DNA from: Allodiplogaster sudhausi
Lineage: Eukaryota > Nematoda > Chromadorea > Rhabditida > Diplogasteridae
Assembly (NCBI GenBank): GCA_945643635.1
Contig: CALZFC010000055.1
Location: forward strand, 1,032,501 to 1,096,500
Direction of reading: 5' to 3'
Length of the DNA: 64,000 nucleotides
Below, piece after piece: positions 20,795 to 34,400 of the stretch. Each line of letters opens with the position of its first letter. Position 1 is the stretch's first letter. The translations under genes and the position numbers were made by a program. The notes beneath the pieces were generated by a model. That model worked only from the letters and a program-made list of their open reading frames with translations, had not been told where the DNA came from and did not search any database.

Positions 20795-23700
20795 ATGTGC
20801 TCAATACAACCGCCAAGTCATTTACCACTGTCAGCGAATGACTCTCCCTCTGTAAACGGTGTGGGGATGTCGTCTCAATCAACTTCTGGAGTCAACTTCG
20901 ATGATATTCCGCTTGCCGATGGAGAGCCCTCTCCATTACTGCCTTCACACTCTTCATATGGCACAACAGTGGAGTGCAACCATCGTTTCGGGAAGAAAAA
21001 GCTCATCATTGGAAAAGTGAGCATTTTCCTAGAATTCTTGTGTTTTAGATGATATCTTTCTTCAAATATTACGGGTAATGAGTTCAGGAAACAAGAAAGA
21101 AAGTGAAGTCGTGCAAGGTTCCTTCCCATTGCGAAGAGTGCCATCGTGCCACAACGGCTGGAAAAGTAAGTAGTTTCTTGAATAGTTTTAGTTGGATTCT
21201 TTCACAAATCAATTTATTACTCATCTTCTTGAAGGCGGTTGGTTCGAGTGGCTCTGAGGATGCCAGTATATGCATTGCTTGCGGCAAGTTTCTGTGCTCA
21301 TCCCACGCTAAAGATCACGCGGGTGTGACTCGAAGTGGTGATCCTCACTTTCTGATGTTCGATACGACCAGACAACTGATACGGTATATCTTGTTACTGC
21401 TTATATATAATATAATCCAAGTTTGGCGAATAACGCTTCGACTGACCCTTTTAATCATGTTTTGCAAAATAACATCCCTTTATAGGTGCGCGTCATGTGA
21501 AGAAAAAGTTGAACCCGATGATTCGATTTCTTCTGATCCCGTGAAGATGTTCTTGAACGATATGAAGCAGATCTGCAAAGTGAATGTGGGGAGAGGTGTC
21601 GTCCAGAAAGAGAACGGATCCGACCAGAAGAAAAATGCAAACGGATCAGTCGATAAGTTAGTTATTGATTGTCATTATTGCGGCTTGATTGTAGCTTGCA
21701 TGCCGTTTTCAAACGGAGAGTTTGCACAAGTATCATTTGCATTCGGAGAGTTCAGTTATGCTTCTTCTGACAATGAATTTATTCCCATGGCTGTAACTCA
21801 CATTATTTCATCTTACTAATCGCTTCCCTCTCGGTTGTTTCCTACAACAATGGGTCTTTGATTATCAATTTTACTCTTGGTCTCTTTCATGTGCATCAAG
21901 AAAAGGCAGTAAGTATATTGTTTTCATTGAAGAAAAATTAAAAAAAAGTTAATGCACCAAATTTTAGGCCATCTACGGTTGCCATCGAGGAAAGCGATTC
22001 GGGCAACTTGCCCGATATTCCCAAGAACTTCGAAAGCAAGACCACGAAATCCAATGGAAAGATTGAGAAGATTGAAAAGTCGAACAATCTCTTCAATTCT
22101 TCCAATGGAACAACTCCTCTTTTGTTGCCTGCTAAGGTTGCTCCTAATTTAAAGCGCCAAAATGATAACGTTTACTGCTGCCTCTATCGGTTTCGTATCA
22201 ATTTTATGCCTAGTTTTGAATTTTCTACCTATTCAGGGACTTTCGAATCTCGGGAATACATGCTTCTTCAATTCAGTCATGCAATGTGTTATGCACACCC
22301 ATCAATTACTCTTCTATTTCGAAAGGTTTGCGACCATTTTTGTTTAGAAAAGTTTTCTTCAAAGTAATTTGCTATATTTACCCACCTTCTTGTGCAGATT
22401 CGGGCGTGTCAGAGAATTGAAATTTGATGATGCTGAAGTGGTTGTCAACGAGGAGAAAGTGCCCCTTGAGGTGGTAGTGATTTCCATATTTTTCATTCAT
22501 TTTTCGTTAAGTCAATTAATTAAGTGGCAGCTACTGAACACAAAAAGGGTTGGCTTGAGATAAAAGATGGTTACAGAGCGTGTTTTCTTAGGCAGCGGTG
22601 ATGCGGGTGAATGAGTGTTCCACTCCCCTCAATGACTCCCTCCGCTCCTTTGTATTTGACTTCCGCAATGGCCACACTCCGAATCCCTCTCCTCTCTTCA
22701 ATGAAATCGCTCGTAAAGCCATCCGCTTTCGCTCCATGGCACAGCAAGACGCGCACGAATTACTCAGGTACTGTAGGATTTTAGAGATTACTGTATTATG
22801 CGGGATACTGTATTGTATTCCTGAGTCACAATGTATCGTCTCCATTGATTTTTCATCCCTTCTACAGGTACTTGCTGGACGGTTTGTGCAGTGAAGAGAC
22901 GGAGCGATATCGTGCTGCTATCGCCGAACATTTCGGCGTCTCAACGAAGGCAAATCCGAAGTCGCTTGACCCAGTCGTTGTCAAACAGGCCAAAGGTTGG
23001 TTCATCTTCCTTGTGTGGAGAGAGTGGTGTTCCTTGGCAGGCTACCTTCAACTGGCTGGCCGTGCTCTGCTGGACGCCGTCTTCGGAGGAGTTCTTCTGC
23101 AGACCATCCGCTGTCACGAGTGCGGCTACATTTCCGAGAGGTGCGGGAATTCAATCCCAGTCGTGAGTTGTATGAGCCATTTAAGAAAGGAGAACTTCTT
23201 GGATCTGTCGGTTCCGCTGGCTTCTGCTGCCAGTCTGAGGAGCAACTCGTGCAGCGGGGCGCCCAAGGCGAATGGAGTTGTGAATGCGAGGATGTCTAAG
23301 CATCAGAAGAAGAATGAAGCCAAGGCACAGAAGAAGGTTGTCTTCTTCTTCTTCTTCTTTGAGACATTCCTTTTCAGCTTAATCGAAAGAATCGCTCCCG
23401 GAAGAACAGTCGGAACATGAGCATGCAACAGGCGAATGGAAAAGGTTTGTCCCTTTCTTTCCTATGCCTGATACTTACTTGACCTTAACTGATTAAGCTG
23501 AAGACGAGTCAAGACTCCTTTCGAAAATGGAATCAATGGAGTTTAGTGACGACGATGAGGGCAGTCAGCCTGAAGAAGAAAAAGAGAATGGCCAACCTCA
23601 GGGCAATCCCATCGATCTCACGGTTTTTCTTTTTAATTATTATTATTTTCCGATTGAAGGACGACTTAATTTCTGAGGTTTTTTTTTAGTTTACACATTT

Positions 23701-24874
23701 CAAAGAATGTTAATAATTTCCTAATTTCAGAAAGTGTTAGCTTCTCCTCCGGAGGAGTGGCTCAGCAAATCGGAGAAGAGTGTCCAAGCTTCTCTCTTGG
23801 AGTTTACAGCAGAGGTTCGTTCTTCTTACGCACCATCATTTAGATCAGCATTTAAATTGTATTAAATTACGTTTGTGTTCTTGTGTCTCCAGTATGTTCA
23901 CTGTCTTCCTTTCAGGAGCGACTGGCTGGTGCGAATGCCTTCGAATGTGAGAAATGCTGCACTCCCATGAACAAAAAGGTGTTCTGTCTTTTGCTTCCAC
24001 AGATGAAGTGATCACCAATGTAATAAATGAGGAGTTCAGATGAAAGTGACAGGGGCGGCGAAGAAGAGAGTGTCTGCCCTGAAACGATATCTGATCTTCT
24101 CCCCTCCGCCCGTCCTCACCATTCATCTCAAGCGATTCCAACAAATTCATTCTGGCTCGCGGCTAGTCACTCGCAAGGTTTTTCAGCTTCCCATTAATAG
24201 TCAGCTTTACTCCTTGGTCTGTTAAGGTCATACTTATGAAAAAAAACTAAGAATACCCGGTAGAAAGGATGTCTTCTCAGGTGTCTGGCTACGTCGACTT
24301 CCCTCTGCTCTTTGACATCGCTCCCTTCTGCTGCAAGAATGCAGAGGTTCGATTGCTTCTTCATAAATGTTCTAATAAAATGGTTCTCTTTAAATTGCTT
24401 AAGAAATTGAAGTTGTTACTCAGAGAGTAGCCCCCGGCGAGCAGCGGATACTGTATTCGTTGTACGGAATCGTCTCTCACTCTGGCGATCTCTCGGGCGG
24501 GCACTACGTTGCTTATGTCAAGAGTAGGAAACGCATTATTCAGGTCAATCACTTGAGTTCTAAAAAGAAACATCATTATGTGAAATCCGATTTTCACTTT
24601 CCTTTCTTGTTCAGCTGTGCAATGAAAGTCTTTTCAATTGCAGGTCCTTTCGTTCCTTGAGAGTGCGCGTGCTTCATGTGCAGACCGTCTTTGCACGCCT
24701 CCCTTGGCCATGGCTGCCCCCTCCCCCTCCTCCCCCCTCGACACCCCCGAGGCAGTCTCTGAGGCCACGGCTGGCCAATGGTACTCTGCCAGTGACTCGC
24801 GCATCTCAGCCGTGTCCGAGTCCAAGGTGCAGCAGGCAGACGCTTATCTGCTCTTCTACGAACGAGTCTTCTAG
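20795..24874 (+). CDS. USP16: Ubiquitin-specific protease USP16/USP45 type
   Basis: Nineteen exons in phase, 799 aa. Exons: 20795-21016, 21088-21165, 21235-21383, 21486-21656, 21968-22136, 22237-22325, 22398-22470, 22592-22767, 22868-22995, 23041-23140, 23186-23336, 23378-23444, 23498-23622, 23731-23814, 23916-23978, 24040-24177, 24281-24346, 24424-24543, 24644-24874. The N-terminus is a ZnF-UBP domain (CNHRF, CEECH, ICIACGKFLCSSHAKDH, CASCEEK). The peptidase domain has the Cys box GLSNLGNTCFFNSVMQCVMH, QQDAHELLR, zinc-finger pairs (CHECGY and CEKC) and the His box SGGHYVAYVK, and ends GQWYSASDSRISAV with YLLFYERVF. Length matches human USP16 (823) and USP45 (814). USP16 removes ubiquitin from histone H2A and acts in mitosis; USP45 deubiquitinates ERCC1. 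One ancestral gene is likely here. It is divergent from DSCC1. Confidence 0.93.
22996..23040 (+). other. 45-nt intron, in-frame and stop-free
   Basis: Starts GTTGGTTC and ends CTTGGCAG between codons of the USP domain. Its length is a multiple of three and the flanking frame runs through without a stop, so retention would insert 15 residues. It is called an intron because family alignment needs KG to join YLQLAGR. Confidence 0.65.
23141..23185 (+). other. 45-nt intron, in-frame and stop-free
   Basis: Starts GTGCGGG and ends TTTAAG. Removal joins CGYISER to KENFLDLSVPL as expected for USP16/45. It is again exactly 45 nt with no in-frame stop. Confidence 0.65.
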
Positions 24875-25971
24875 AATCCAAACCGTTTCCTTCTCTTCAA
24901 GTGTCTGTTCATGCTCTTCACTGCCTTCAGTCACTTACTCTCCCTCTCTTCTTGGTTTCCTTTCTCCGGTAAATCACCAGTAAATTATGAAATTATGAAA
25001 TTCACTTTGAAGCTCCATGGAATATGAGATATTCGATAGGTACTAGATCTACTCGAAGATAAGATGTGATGCGGGGAGATTCGTAGTCTGCAAAGTATGG
25101 GAAGCGCCCTTCGTGTTCAGAACGTGTTCCTAGGGATTCCTTTCGTTGTTGAGAATTCTTTCTTTCTTTAGTCGGTTAGTCACGCGAGATTAGACTGCAG
25201 GTTTGTTGGTAGAACTCGCTGTTGATTACTCGTTTTGGATATAAGTATTTATATCCGGGATCCTTGAGAATTGTTGTGTCAAATGCAACTTTTAGGCCGA
25301 ATTATCTTTCATTTAATGGACTTGATTTTATGCAATGCTAAAAACTGCTAATAATTGGTGGATGAGCAACAACTGTCCCAGTCCTTCATTTCCGAGTGCT
25401 TCGCTGACTCTTCAAATCGTAAATTTGCTGAATAAACGATATTTCTCGCGTATTCATTTCACTCGTATTGTATGCCGTTGATTTCGAGCTGATTATCATC
25501 TCCGGTTGTAGAGTTATTGCCTGACTTTCAGCTTTAGCGAAAAAAATATACCTTTTTCCCCCAATTATATAGGTCATAACTGGCGTGCTCTTCTCCGAGG
25601 CCACTATGATTCCGGTAGCTTCCACCTTGCTGTACCATAGAAGTACACGTACCGACCAAGGGTATGTTCCTCACGAAACCTTCCAGCAATAAGCATACAG
25701 AAGGAACATTTGTGCTGCCGCAGTTGCACATCTCCCGCTTTCCACTTCACTTCTGACTTCTGCACACCTGTATGCTCTCTCCTCTTCTCTTTCTCCCCGC
25801 TATTCCCTCTCCCTTTTGTCAACAGAGTCCTCTGTTTCTCAACCTGCCACGTTTCTAGCTGATTCTTCTCGTATCTCTCTTGTCTGTCTACCCTCCTCCA
25901 TCCCGCCACTCTCTCGCTCTCTTCCTCTCCTTTTTTCCACTTCCTTCGTCCTCACTGTTTCTTGGTATGCA
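24875..25971. other. 3' flank of USP16/45, no gene seen
   Basis: Mixed-composition DNA. Minus-strand open frames near 25386-25909 have no splice signals or family resemblance and are not accepted. Confidence 0.5.
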
Positions 25972-26649
25972 ATGGCAGAACCTCCGTGAGTGACGTTGAC
26001 CTATCTTTGCTCATCTTTATGTGTGCCATTTCATTTATTGGTGCCTACTCTTCTACCCCTTCCCATTTTGGCGTTTACATGTTATAATATTTAGAATTTA
26101 GCATAACTAAATTCTGTAGGATACTGGATGCTGCCAAATTAAGAACAGCCAAATAGTAACAAAGTGTACTACTGATATATCAGAGATGTAGGCTGAAGCG
26201 GTGAGTAAACTATCAGCATTTTACAATTGTTAATGAGAGAACGTCTGCAACGTCTGCCTTCACCAAAATGGTTCTGCTGGGTCCTTTGCCTTGCTCACAT
26301 TCTTTTAGCTCTACAATGGGCCATATTATTTCTTTGCTTCCTGGCCTCACTTGCTCAGTGCCCAGCTTTCAGTAATTACGACGAAGAACCAAAGAATTGT
26401 GTATTCTTCTCTGCTCTCTCATTCTCTGTATTAGTGTTTCTCCTGCTTGTCTTCTCTGACCGTCCTTCTGTCTCTTCAGCATAAGCCTCTCCTTCAACCC
26501 CAGTAATAGTTTATGTCATGTTTCGCTGTCTCTCCATTCCTTAGTTCTGTCTAGCTTGTCGACTCGCCAGCAGCAATCACCTGAACCGCGTGTTCTGTTT
26601 TTCATTCTCTACACAGATCCACTGCCTCCTGTGCATGTATGCGAATAGA
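25972..26649 (+). CDS. Possible small membrane protein, partial
   Basis: ATG at 25972 (MAEPP, donor GTGAGT after 25985), a 9-nt microexon at 26192-26200, an exon at 26238-26427 and one at 26617-26649 join in phase. The third exon starts RERLQRLPSPKW and continues into two hydrophobic stretches (WVLCLAHILLALQWAILFLC, then FFSALSFS), with a short loop PAFSNYDEEPKNC between them. The next exon reads IHCLLCMYANR. The end is not found; candidates at 26736 and 27212 are open but unconvincing. The family is not recognised. The microexon and the pyrimidine-rich surroundings make this tentative. Confidence 0.35.
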
Positions 26650-27498
26650 GTATCCATATGGCCCAGGCATCTCTTTTCTTTATACTGCGTGAATACCGCA
26701 ATTTCATCTCTTTTTTTTTGTTCTGGATTTGGATGTAGATTCCTTGTACGAGCCGTGCCAAGTTTGTTTTCGTTGCTGGAAGAAATCACTAATGCATGAT
26801 GCAGTGAGGGTGCTTTTAGCATGGACGCCCCCCTCCCCTCCTTTCCCATTTCTGTTTCCATGACTCACGGAGAGAAAAGAGCCACATAAAGTAGAAGGAC
26901 TTTCCATCAGTCGGCACGCCCCAACTTTCTTTCGTTCTCTTCCTTTTTCCTTCCATTCCGAAATACTCTTTTTTTGCGTTCCCTGTTCTGCCTTTCAGTC
27001 TGAATTTACCTCAACTCGACGTTCTTTGTCATTTTGGTGATGGGGAACTTTTGTTCTGGGACCAATTTAGCAGCAAAACCTTTTAATGCTATTAACTGGA
27101 CTGGGACTCACGTTATCTTATTCGGTCTGTCCATTTTCTTTTCTATTCTTTCAATTGCTTAAAAATTTATTTATTTATTTCTTGTTTCCTATCAATACGG
27201 CCATCTTCTAGATGTTTGTGTTGTGCATTCAACCTGCCAGAATCGGCATAATTCCTGCTTTTAACCTGCTCCTGACCTGCGTCTTCTCTCTCATCTCTTT
27301 TAATTTTTTTCTCTCGTTTTCAAATTCTCTTAAAACCTCTCCATATATCATCAGCCCATCCGTGTTCTTGCTTGTCTTTTTCTTTGCTGACCCATCTCTC
27401 GATGACTGCTACTAGAATAGTAACTGCCAAGCACACCTACCTCTCTCCTCTCCCGTCTACCTTTCTCTTCTCTCTCTCATTTTTTTCTCTCTCTCTGC

Positions 27499-27535
<37 letters not shown>

Positions 27536-27912
27536 TCTCTGTTCGTAGTTTGTCTTCGTTGGGTGGGACTCAACAGAGACCGGTCAGGAGCATCACGGTC
27601 CTACTTGCAAAGGGAGAGATTAGCATTCACAGCAGGTGTGAAAAGCCAGCAAGAAAAAAAAGATGTCTAGTAAGTGTGGATGTCACTCCACTGAGAAGCC
27701 CTCTTCTTCGAGACTCATATAGTCGATGCGGTTTCTTCCTTTATTATCAAAAGCTCAAAAGAACAGTCAAATTTTAGGCTTCCATGTTTCGATATATGGC
27801 TTGATGAAATATTTCAATTCACACACATCCTATATATTTTCTTGTCTCTTTCTCTCTGCTCCCTTCCCCTTCTTCTTGTTCTTCTTTTCTCACTCACTGC
27901 CATCTCTCTCTT

Positions 27913-27957
<45 letters not shown>

Positions 27958-28423
27958 TTCTTTCTCTCTCTCTCTTTCTTTAACGTCTCTCTCCTCTTCC
28001 CTCTTTCTTTCTCTGTTGATGTGCTGCACAACAAGTTGCCTGGTTGTGAGTAAACACGGAATGTGTCCTCGCCCGTTCTCGTCAACATTCATGCAAACGC
28101 TAAGCTTTCCGCGCAATTCCCCCTTTTCCCCTTTCCACAGTTACGCTTTTATTATTCTGCTTTCCTGAATTGGGCTGAGACAGTTTGTTCCATCGAATCG
28201 TACAGCAAAACATTTCTGTATGAATTCTTTAGAAAAGAAAACGATGGATTTGTAAATTTAAAGCCTTAATTCTGGTCGAAGAAAATCGGCTGAAAAAATT
28301 ATGGTGGCCTGATTACGTGTGATGTTAATGCTGCATCGTGCAAGATATTTGTTTGCAGCTGATTTCAAGCTCATTTCTTTCCATTCCTCTCCCCTCCTCT
28401 CGCTTTCACTTTTTTATCTCTCA

Positions 28424-28465
<42 letters not shown>

Positions 28466-28999
28466 TTTGGAGCTTCTAATTTAGGCACATTTTCGCATTT
28501 CCACCTGATAGCTCTATCAACATTCCCATTTTTCATACTTCAATCATTTGTTTGCAGATCTTCTTCTTCTTTTTTCATTCCTCATTCTTCTTGATTTATT
28601 CCTATATTTCCCTCCGTCCCCCCTTTGACCTGACAGATTCTGCTTTCTCCCTACTCTCTCTCTTTCTCTCTCTCTATTTCTGCTCTCAATCATCCCACAC
28701 ACTCAACGTTTTGCTCTCTCAATCGATTACATCATGTCTGACTTTGATTAAGTCTTCAACTCCTCTTCAGCCGAACCCTTTAGATTCTGTAGCTTTTTGA
28801 TTTTTTTTTACTTTTGGTCCGCCCTGAAAATGTAATCTTGGAGCTTGAAGCTTGACAGCGGCATTGCTTTAGTTTATTATTCCGTTCTGCTCCTCTTCTT
28901 CCCCTCCTGCTCTCCATGCTTCTTCTTTTCCTCATCTCATTAACATTTACTACATTTGAACAAATTGAATACCATTTCGAGGGAGAGCGGCTGATAGAG

Positions 29000-29052
<53 letters not shown>

Positions 29053-31021
29053 GACTGTAGATAGAATGGACGTTCGTCCGGTGAACAACCGGTTGATCGC
29101 TAATGTGACACGATGGTACTACTTTTTCAGTACAAAGTTGCGGGATCAGATGACGTAGAGAGGAGGTTCATTAGTGAGAGAATGAAAGAGCAGAAGGTGA
29201 GGGAGTGACAGGGAGACCGTGTAGCGCGGACGAAGGAGGAAAATAAAGTGTTGTGTCTCTTAATGTTATTTGCTGTGTGAATGTTTCTTCCTCTCTTTCT
29301 GTCCATCAGTTACCAAATTCTCCTTTTTTTTTTTACCACTGATGCCGAATAGTCACTTGCAAGATGCTACCTTTTTAATCTTAATCTGCCCAGTTTTCAA
29401 CCGTTGTAGTAACTTGTGCCTTCTTTCCACCCCTACCCCCTCATCGTTCTCCAATGGTATCCATCTCTCCATCTTGTTAAGGAAAAGTTGTTATTCTATA
29501 AAAGTTCATTTGTCTGTCAGTTTTTTATAAAAGGAGTGACTACTGTGTTCACGGTAGCATGTGAAAGTTAGTAGTACCGTATTCCACTGTCTTTATGGTG
29601 GATATGCTACACTACGCATCGCTAGCGACGCCTCATTGTCAGACATCTCCTCATCTGCTTAAATCTTGCCATTTATAGAATCATCGCCTTCTCCTTGAGA
29701 ATTGAATTACGTCTGTATTTTCATAAATCGGTGAAACATAATGCGCTGAGCATTCTTTCAGCAGTGCAGTTGGTTGTGAAGGAAGAAGCGAGAACTTCGC
29801 GGGAAGAAGCCTTTGACTGCGGGGAACACCCGTAAAAAGATCTGCTTGAGCCAAGGAAGTCACCATGGAGGACACATTGCAACAGCTAAGCTGCTGCTTT
29901 CATAAACCATACGTAAGCCTTTATCATCATCTTATTCCTTTTTTTGTTTTAGAAACAGAAGTGCTCGTTATAAACATTAGCTTATTGTGAGAAACGTAAT
30001 TTGTACGCTGAGACCTCGCAGCTCATTCGGACACTTCACTTCTTTATCGTTATCTTATCATGAGTCTAGGCTATCAGAAGTGTATGAAATTGAGGATTTG
30101 AGTGTGCAAGTGCAGCTAGCTAATTCTTTTGAATCTCTTTAATAATCCTTTCTACGGTTCACATCAGAAAAAAACTTACAGATTTCTTCGTTAGACAACT
30201 AAAAACTTAAAATGCTAAATATATATTAGAGTCCTGATAAAAAAAATGAGAGAAAGAGTGGGGGAGGGGGAGATGAGTGTAATGAACAATCCAAAGGGTC
30301 CTTGTCGGCTGCATCTACCTTCTCGCAGCTTCGCATCTTCATTTCATTTACAATTTGCATTGCAAATACTGAACTCTAAATCAAATTTTATCCACTGAAG
30401 TGTAGACCGTTCGATGTCCTCCTTTTCTCACTTTATTTCCCATAGTTTTCTCCGAGATAGCTCATTTTTTGTAATATTAGCCATTAGAGAATACGAAGAG
30501 AAAGAGAGAGAGAGAGAGAGAGGCTGCTGCTCTCTTCTGATAAGGAAGAGAAGATGACTCTATTCCTTCCATTTCCTTGCCTGATAAGTGAGCCCGGCAG
30601 GCAGAGGAGTCTTCTTCCTCCCGGTCCTCCACTCATTTCATTGTCGCATTGTTCGGCGGGAGCAGGCGGCTTCTCCCTTCCTTTCTCTCGCGCCCTCTGC
30701 TGTTTCGCAGCAAACTTCCTTTGATCGCCTTATTGGTATCCTTGCCTCTTTATTTACCTTTTTCGTGATCGCCCGTTTGATTTGACTCAACGTGTTTCCA
30801 TTTTGTGTCTGTTTCCGAATTGCCTTTCCCTCTTTTCTGCCATGCGCTTTTCTGCAATACCCGACGCTGCACCGTTTTCTTCTCTAGATTGGATTCACAT
30901 TTCCGTCCGATGTTTCTTTGGCAAAAAGGGATGCGCAGTGGAAAACGAGCCTTGAATTCACGCGCTATTTATGGCATGCCATTTCGCTTCCTCTCCGTCC
31001 ACCTCTCCTCCAACCTTTTCT

Positions 31022-31065
<44 letters not shown>

Positions 31066-31434
31066 CGTCTCTATTCTCCGTCTCTCTCTCTCCCCTCTCT
31101 CTCTCTCTCGCCGTCTCTAGTTTTCTCTCAAAGGACCCGATGATGTCACTGATCATCGTTCATTTGGTTTCACTGTCATTAAGAAGTTGATTGCCGCGTT
31201 CTTCCGTTTGTGCAACAAACCGGAAGAGTACATGAGTAGATGGGAACCAAAGGTGGCTTTTCTCCTCTGATCAATTTATCAATCAGATGGCTTTCGGTAA
31301 TATTTACATTTAAAGAGGAAACACCTCGTTGCCAGATGTTATTTTGGGGTGAGTTTACCGAATGCTCCTTCGGGTGGTTGCTGCGTGGAGGGGTGCAGTT
31401 GCAGTAAGAGTGGGTAAAAATAGCAATAAGTGAA
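26650..31434. other. CT/GA-rich region, no confirmed gene
   Basis: Contains CT tracts at 27500-27541, 27895-27990, 28425-28462 and 31023-31120, and a GA tract at 29004-29040. Two open stretches with good borders may be exons: 29865-29912 (ATG in CACCATGG context; MEDTLQQLSCCFHKPY, donor GTAAGC) and 30602-30738 (AEESSSSRSSTHFIVALFGG onward, donor GTATCC). They do join in phase, but no further exon or family was recognised. The rest shows nothing I can support. Confidence 0.5.
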
Positions 31435-34400
31435 ATGGAGTATAACAAACTGAGAAGAGGACGGTGGACGCTACTATTTAGCTGCCTTCAGGCGATGGAA
31501 ACAGGAGCTCCGCGCTCTCTCCTCAGACTGGCTGTGCTGGGCGGGGCTTTCGCCCTCTTTGGGCGGCAGAGATGGTGGCTCGTTGCAGTGGCTTATGTTC
31601 TCTTCAGGTTAGCTCTTCCCCCTCCCCCATCCCCCTTCCACCTGCCCTCCCCCTCCACTGTTCCATCCTCATCTCGCCAAAGTTGCTTCCATCTCTTCCC
31701 TTCTCCTCGCTGAAAACGGCTTACTCTCAAAGAAGGAGCTTCCTCCAGCCATGAACACCCTTATTCTTCCTGTTGGCAACCCTCTCCCAAAACTAGCATT
31801 TCTTGTTGAAATGCCAGAAGTCCAGAAAATAGCTGAGCAGGCTTACGCCGCAGGGTACGAAGAATCATATGAGATATTCGTTAAAGATTCCTAATCTTAC
31901 GCTGTTTCTTTCAGAATTTCGCAGACTTCTTTCTTCCATAGAGCCAAGAAGACCTTTCATCGTGACATTACGTTAGTCTTTTGCTGTTGTGCGAAACCTC
32001 ACAAATATTTTTTTTAAATATATTTGTTTTTATTCTGTTCGCCCATCTGTTGTTGCCCATCTATCCATTCTCTGTTGCTGTCTCTTTCTTTCTCTTTCTC
32101 TCTCTCTCTTTCTCACTCACTTTTCTTTTTCTTTCTCCTCTCTTCTCTCTTCTTTCTTCTCTGTTCTCTCTCTTTCTCTTTTTTTCTTTTCCCTATCTTC
32201 CCTCTCTTTGGTTTTACTTTCTGTTTCACCCTGCCCGTTCATGGTCTGCAGCAAAGGAGGTTTAGTGATATAAATTACTTTCATAATTTCTGCACAAAGA
32301 ATAATTGTTCTGAACATTTCTCCTTCTCAGGGGTCTGATGCTGTTGATAAAAGTAAAACTGAACATCCGGAGGCGTCTTCGGGAGAACCTGCCTCTCCAC
32401 AAGATTTGGCTTGAGAGAGTTACTGAACATCCGAATAAGGAAGCCGCTGTTGAGGTTGCATTTATGACTCTTGTCTTAGTTCTGACAAATCGGCGAATCT
32501 ATCTCGCCTTGGCCACGGCTAATCTTTTTTTTTAGATTGAGACTGGAAAGAGGATGTCTTATGAAGAATTGAACAAGCTCATGAACAAGTACGCCAACTA
32601 TTTCAAGGTTCGCTACGACCCATTCGAGTGTAGGAGAAAGTACGAGAAGACCGTGACTGTCCATTCCGAGTTGATTGTCACGCGAGAGAAGAGTCCAGGC
32701 ATCCAGATCCACTTTCCTTCCTTTCCTTATCATACTTGGACATTAGTGCTGCCGGCTACGCGTACTCTAGTCTTCTCGCCGGTCAACTACTTAACTATTT
32801 TTCTCCATCTGTGTCTCAACTCTTTCTCTCTGTCTCTCTCCCTCACCTCTCCCTCCTTCTCTCTCCCTCTTTCTCTCTCACTCTTTCTATTGGTGTCTCC
32901 GTTTGATTTTTGACTATGGTACATTCCTCCTCATTTTCCCTACCCTCTATTGTGGCAGTGCCTGACACAGCTCATTGCTAGCCTTATGGTAGTATTATGA
33001 CATCAGTTATCATTATATGCAATTAAGAATTGCTAGGGCTTAACATTAGATGACGAACTTTACAATTGTAAGATGAGATATCTATATTTTGCAGACCCAG
33101 GGTTATGGCCACGGTGACGTGGTGTCTCTCTACATGGAGAACAACATTGATTTCTTCGCTCTCTGGCTCGGACTCTCGAAGGTCTGTTTCTGATAATCAG
33201 ATAGAATGAGATGAACGATATGTCAGATTGGGGTGGTGTCTGCTTTCATCAATTCGAATCTGAAACTCGAGCCGCTTGGTCACTCCATCCGCGTTGCAAA
33301 GTCTCGTTGCATCATCACCACCGAATCTCTTCTTCCAAGTATAACCTTTTTTCTTCCTCTCAAATATTTTTTCTAAGTCTGTTTTAGAATTAAACTATTG
33401 TAACCTTCTTGCAGCACTCCGTCAATCGATCTCAGCCGGTCTCGTTCCCTCCGATATGGTCATCTTCCTCAACAAGGGCAAGCAGGATGAACAGGTTACG
33501 GTACTCGATGGGGAGATTGCCGAAGTCTCCGACGAGGAGCCTTCAGAGGACACCAAGCTCAACTTCCAGAGTCAGATATGCATTCAATTCTTATTCTCAT
33601 TATTCTCCCTTGAGGGAATGTCTTTAAATTGTTTTTTTTAGGTGTCTTGTGTTACATCTACACATCGGGTACGACTGGAAACCCCAAGCCTGCAGTCATC
33701 AAACATTTCCGGTAAGCTTAATTGATCATTTGTACATAAACATTTCTCAGTGATTGTTCTTTATTGATAGCTTGTTTATGTTTATTAGCTCACCGTTGCT
33801 TGTAGGTACTATTGGATGGCCATGGGGAGTGCGAGTGCCTTTGGACTGAAGCACGAAGACCGTGTCTACATTACTATGCCCATCTACCACTCGGCTGCAG
33901 GTTGGAGAGAGAGAAGAGCGAGAGATAAATAGAGAGAGAAAGAGAGGGACAGACAGAGAGAGATAGAGAGAGAGAGAGAGAGAGGGACAGAGAGAGAGAG
34001 AAGATCGGATTATTATAGAACGGGTTGCTTGATTCCAGGCATTCTCGGAATTGGAAGCACGATCGTTCTTGGCACGACAGTCGTGATCCGCAAGAAATTC
34101 TCGGCTTCTAACTTCTGGAAGGATGCAATTGCCTACGAATGCACTGCGAGCCAGTACATCGGAGAGCTCTGCCGCTATCTCCTGGCTCAGAAACCAACTC
34201 CTGAAGAGAAACAGCACAAGGTTATATTCTCGCAAAGATCAGCCACCTAGTTTTCCAGTTGTTTTGTAGATCCGCACGATGTGGGGAAATGGGCTGCGAG
34301 CTGAGATCTGGCGAGAGTTCACTTCTCGGTTTGGCATCACACGAATTGGCGAACTGTATGGGTCAACTGAAGGCAACTCGAACATTGGTTTGTATTTTTG

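Noticed and set aside
31750..31852. Open stretch [18 protein letters not shown] between FATP exons 1 and 2
   Set aside because: Skipping it keeps phase and matches the family; including it adds an insert absent from FATPs. It could be an alternative exon but is unsupported.
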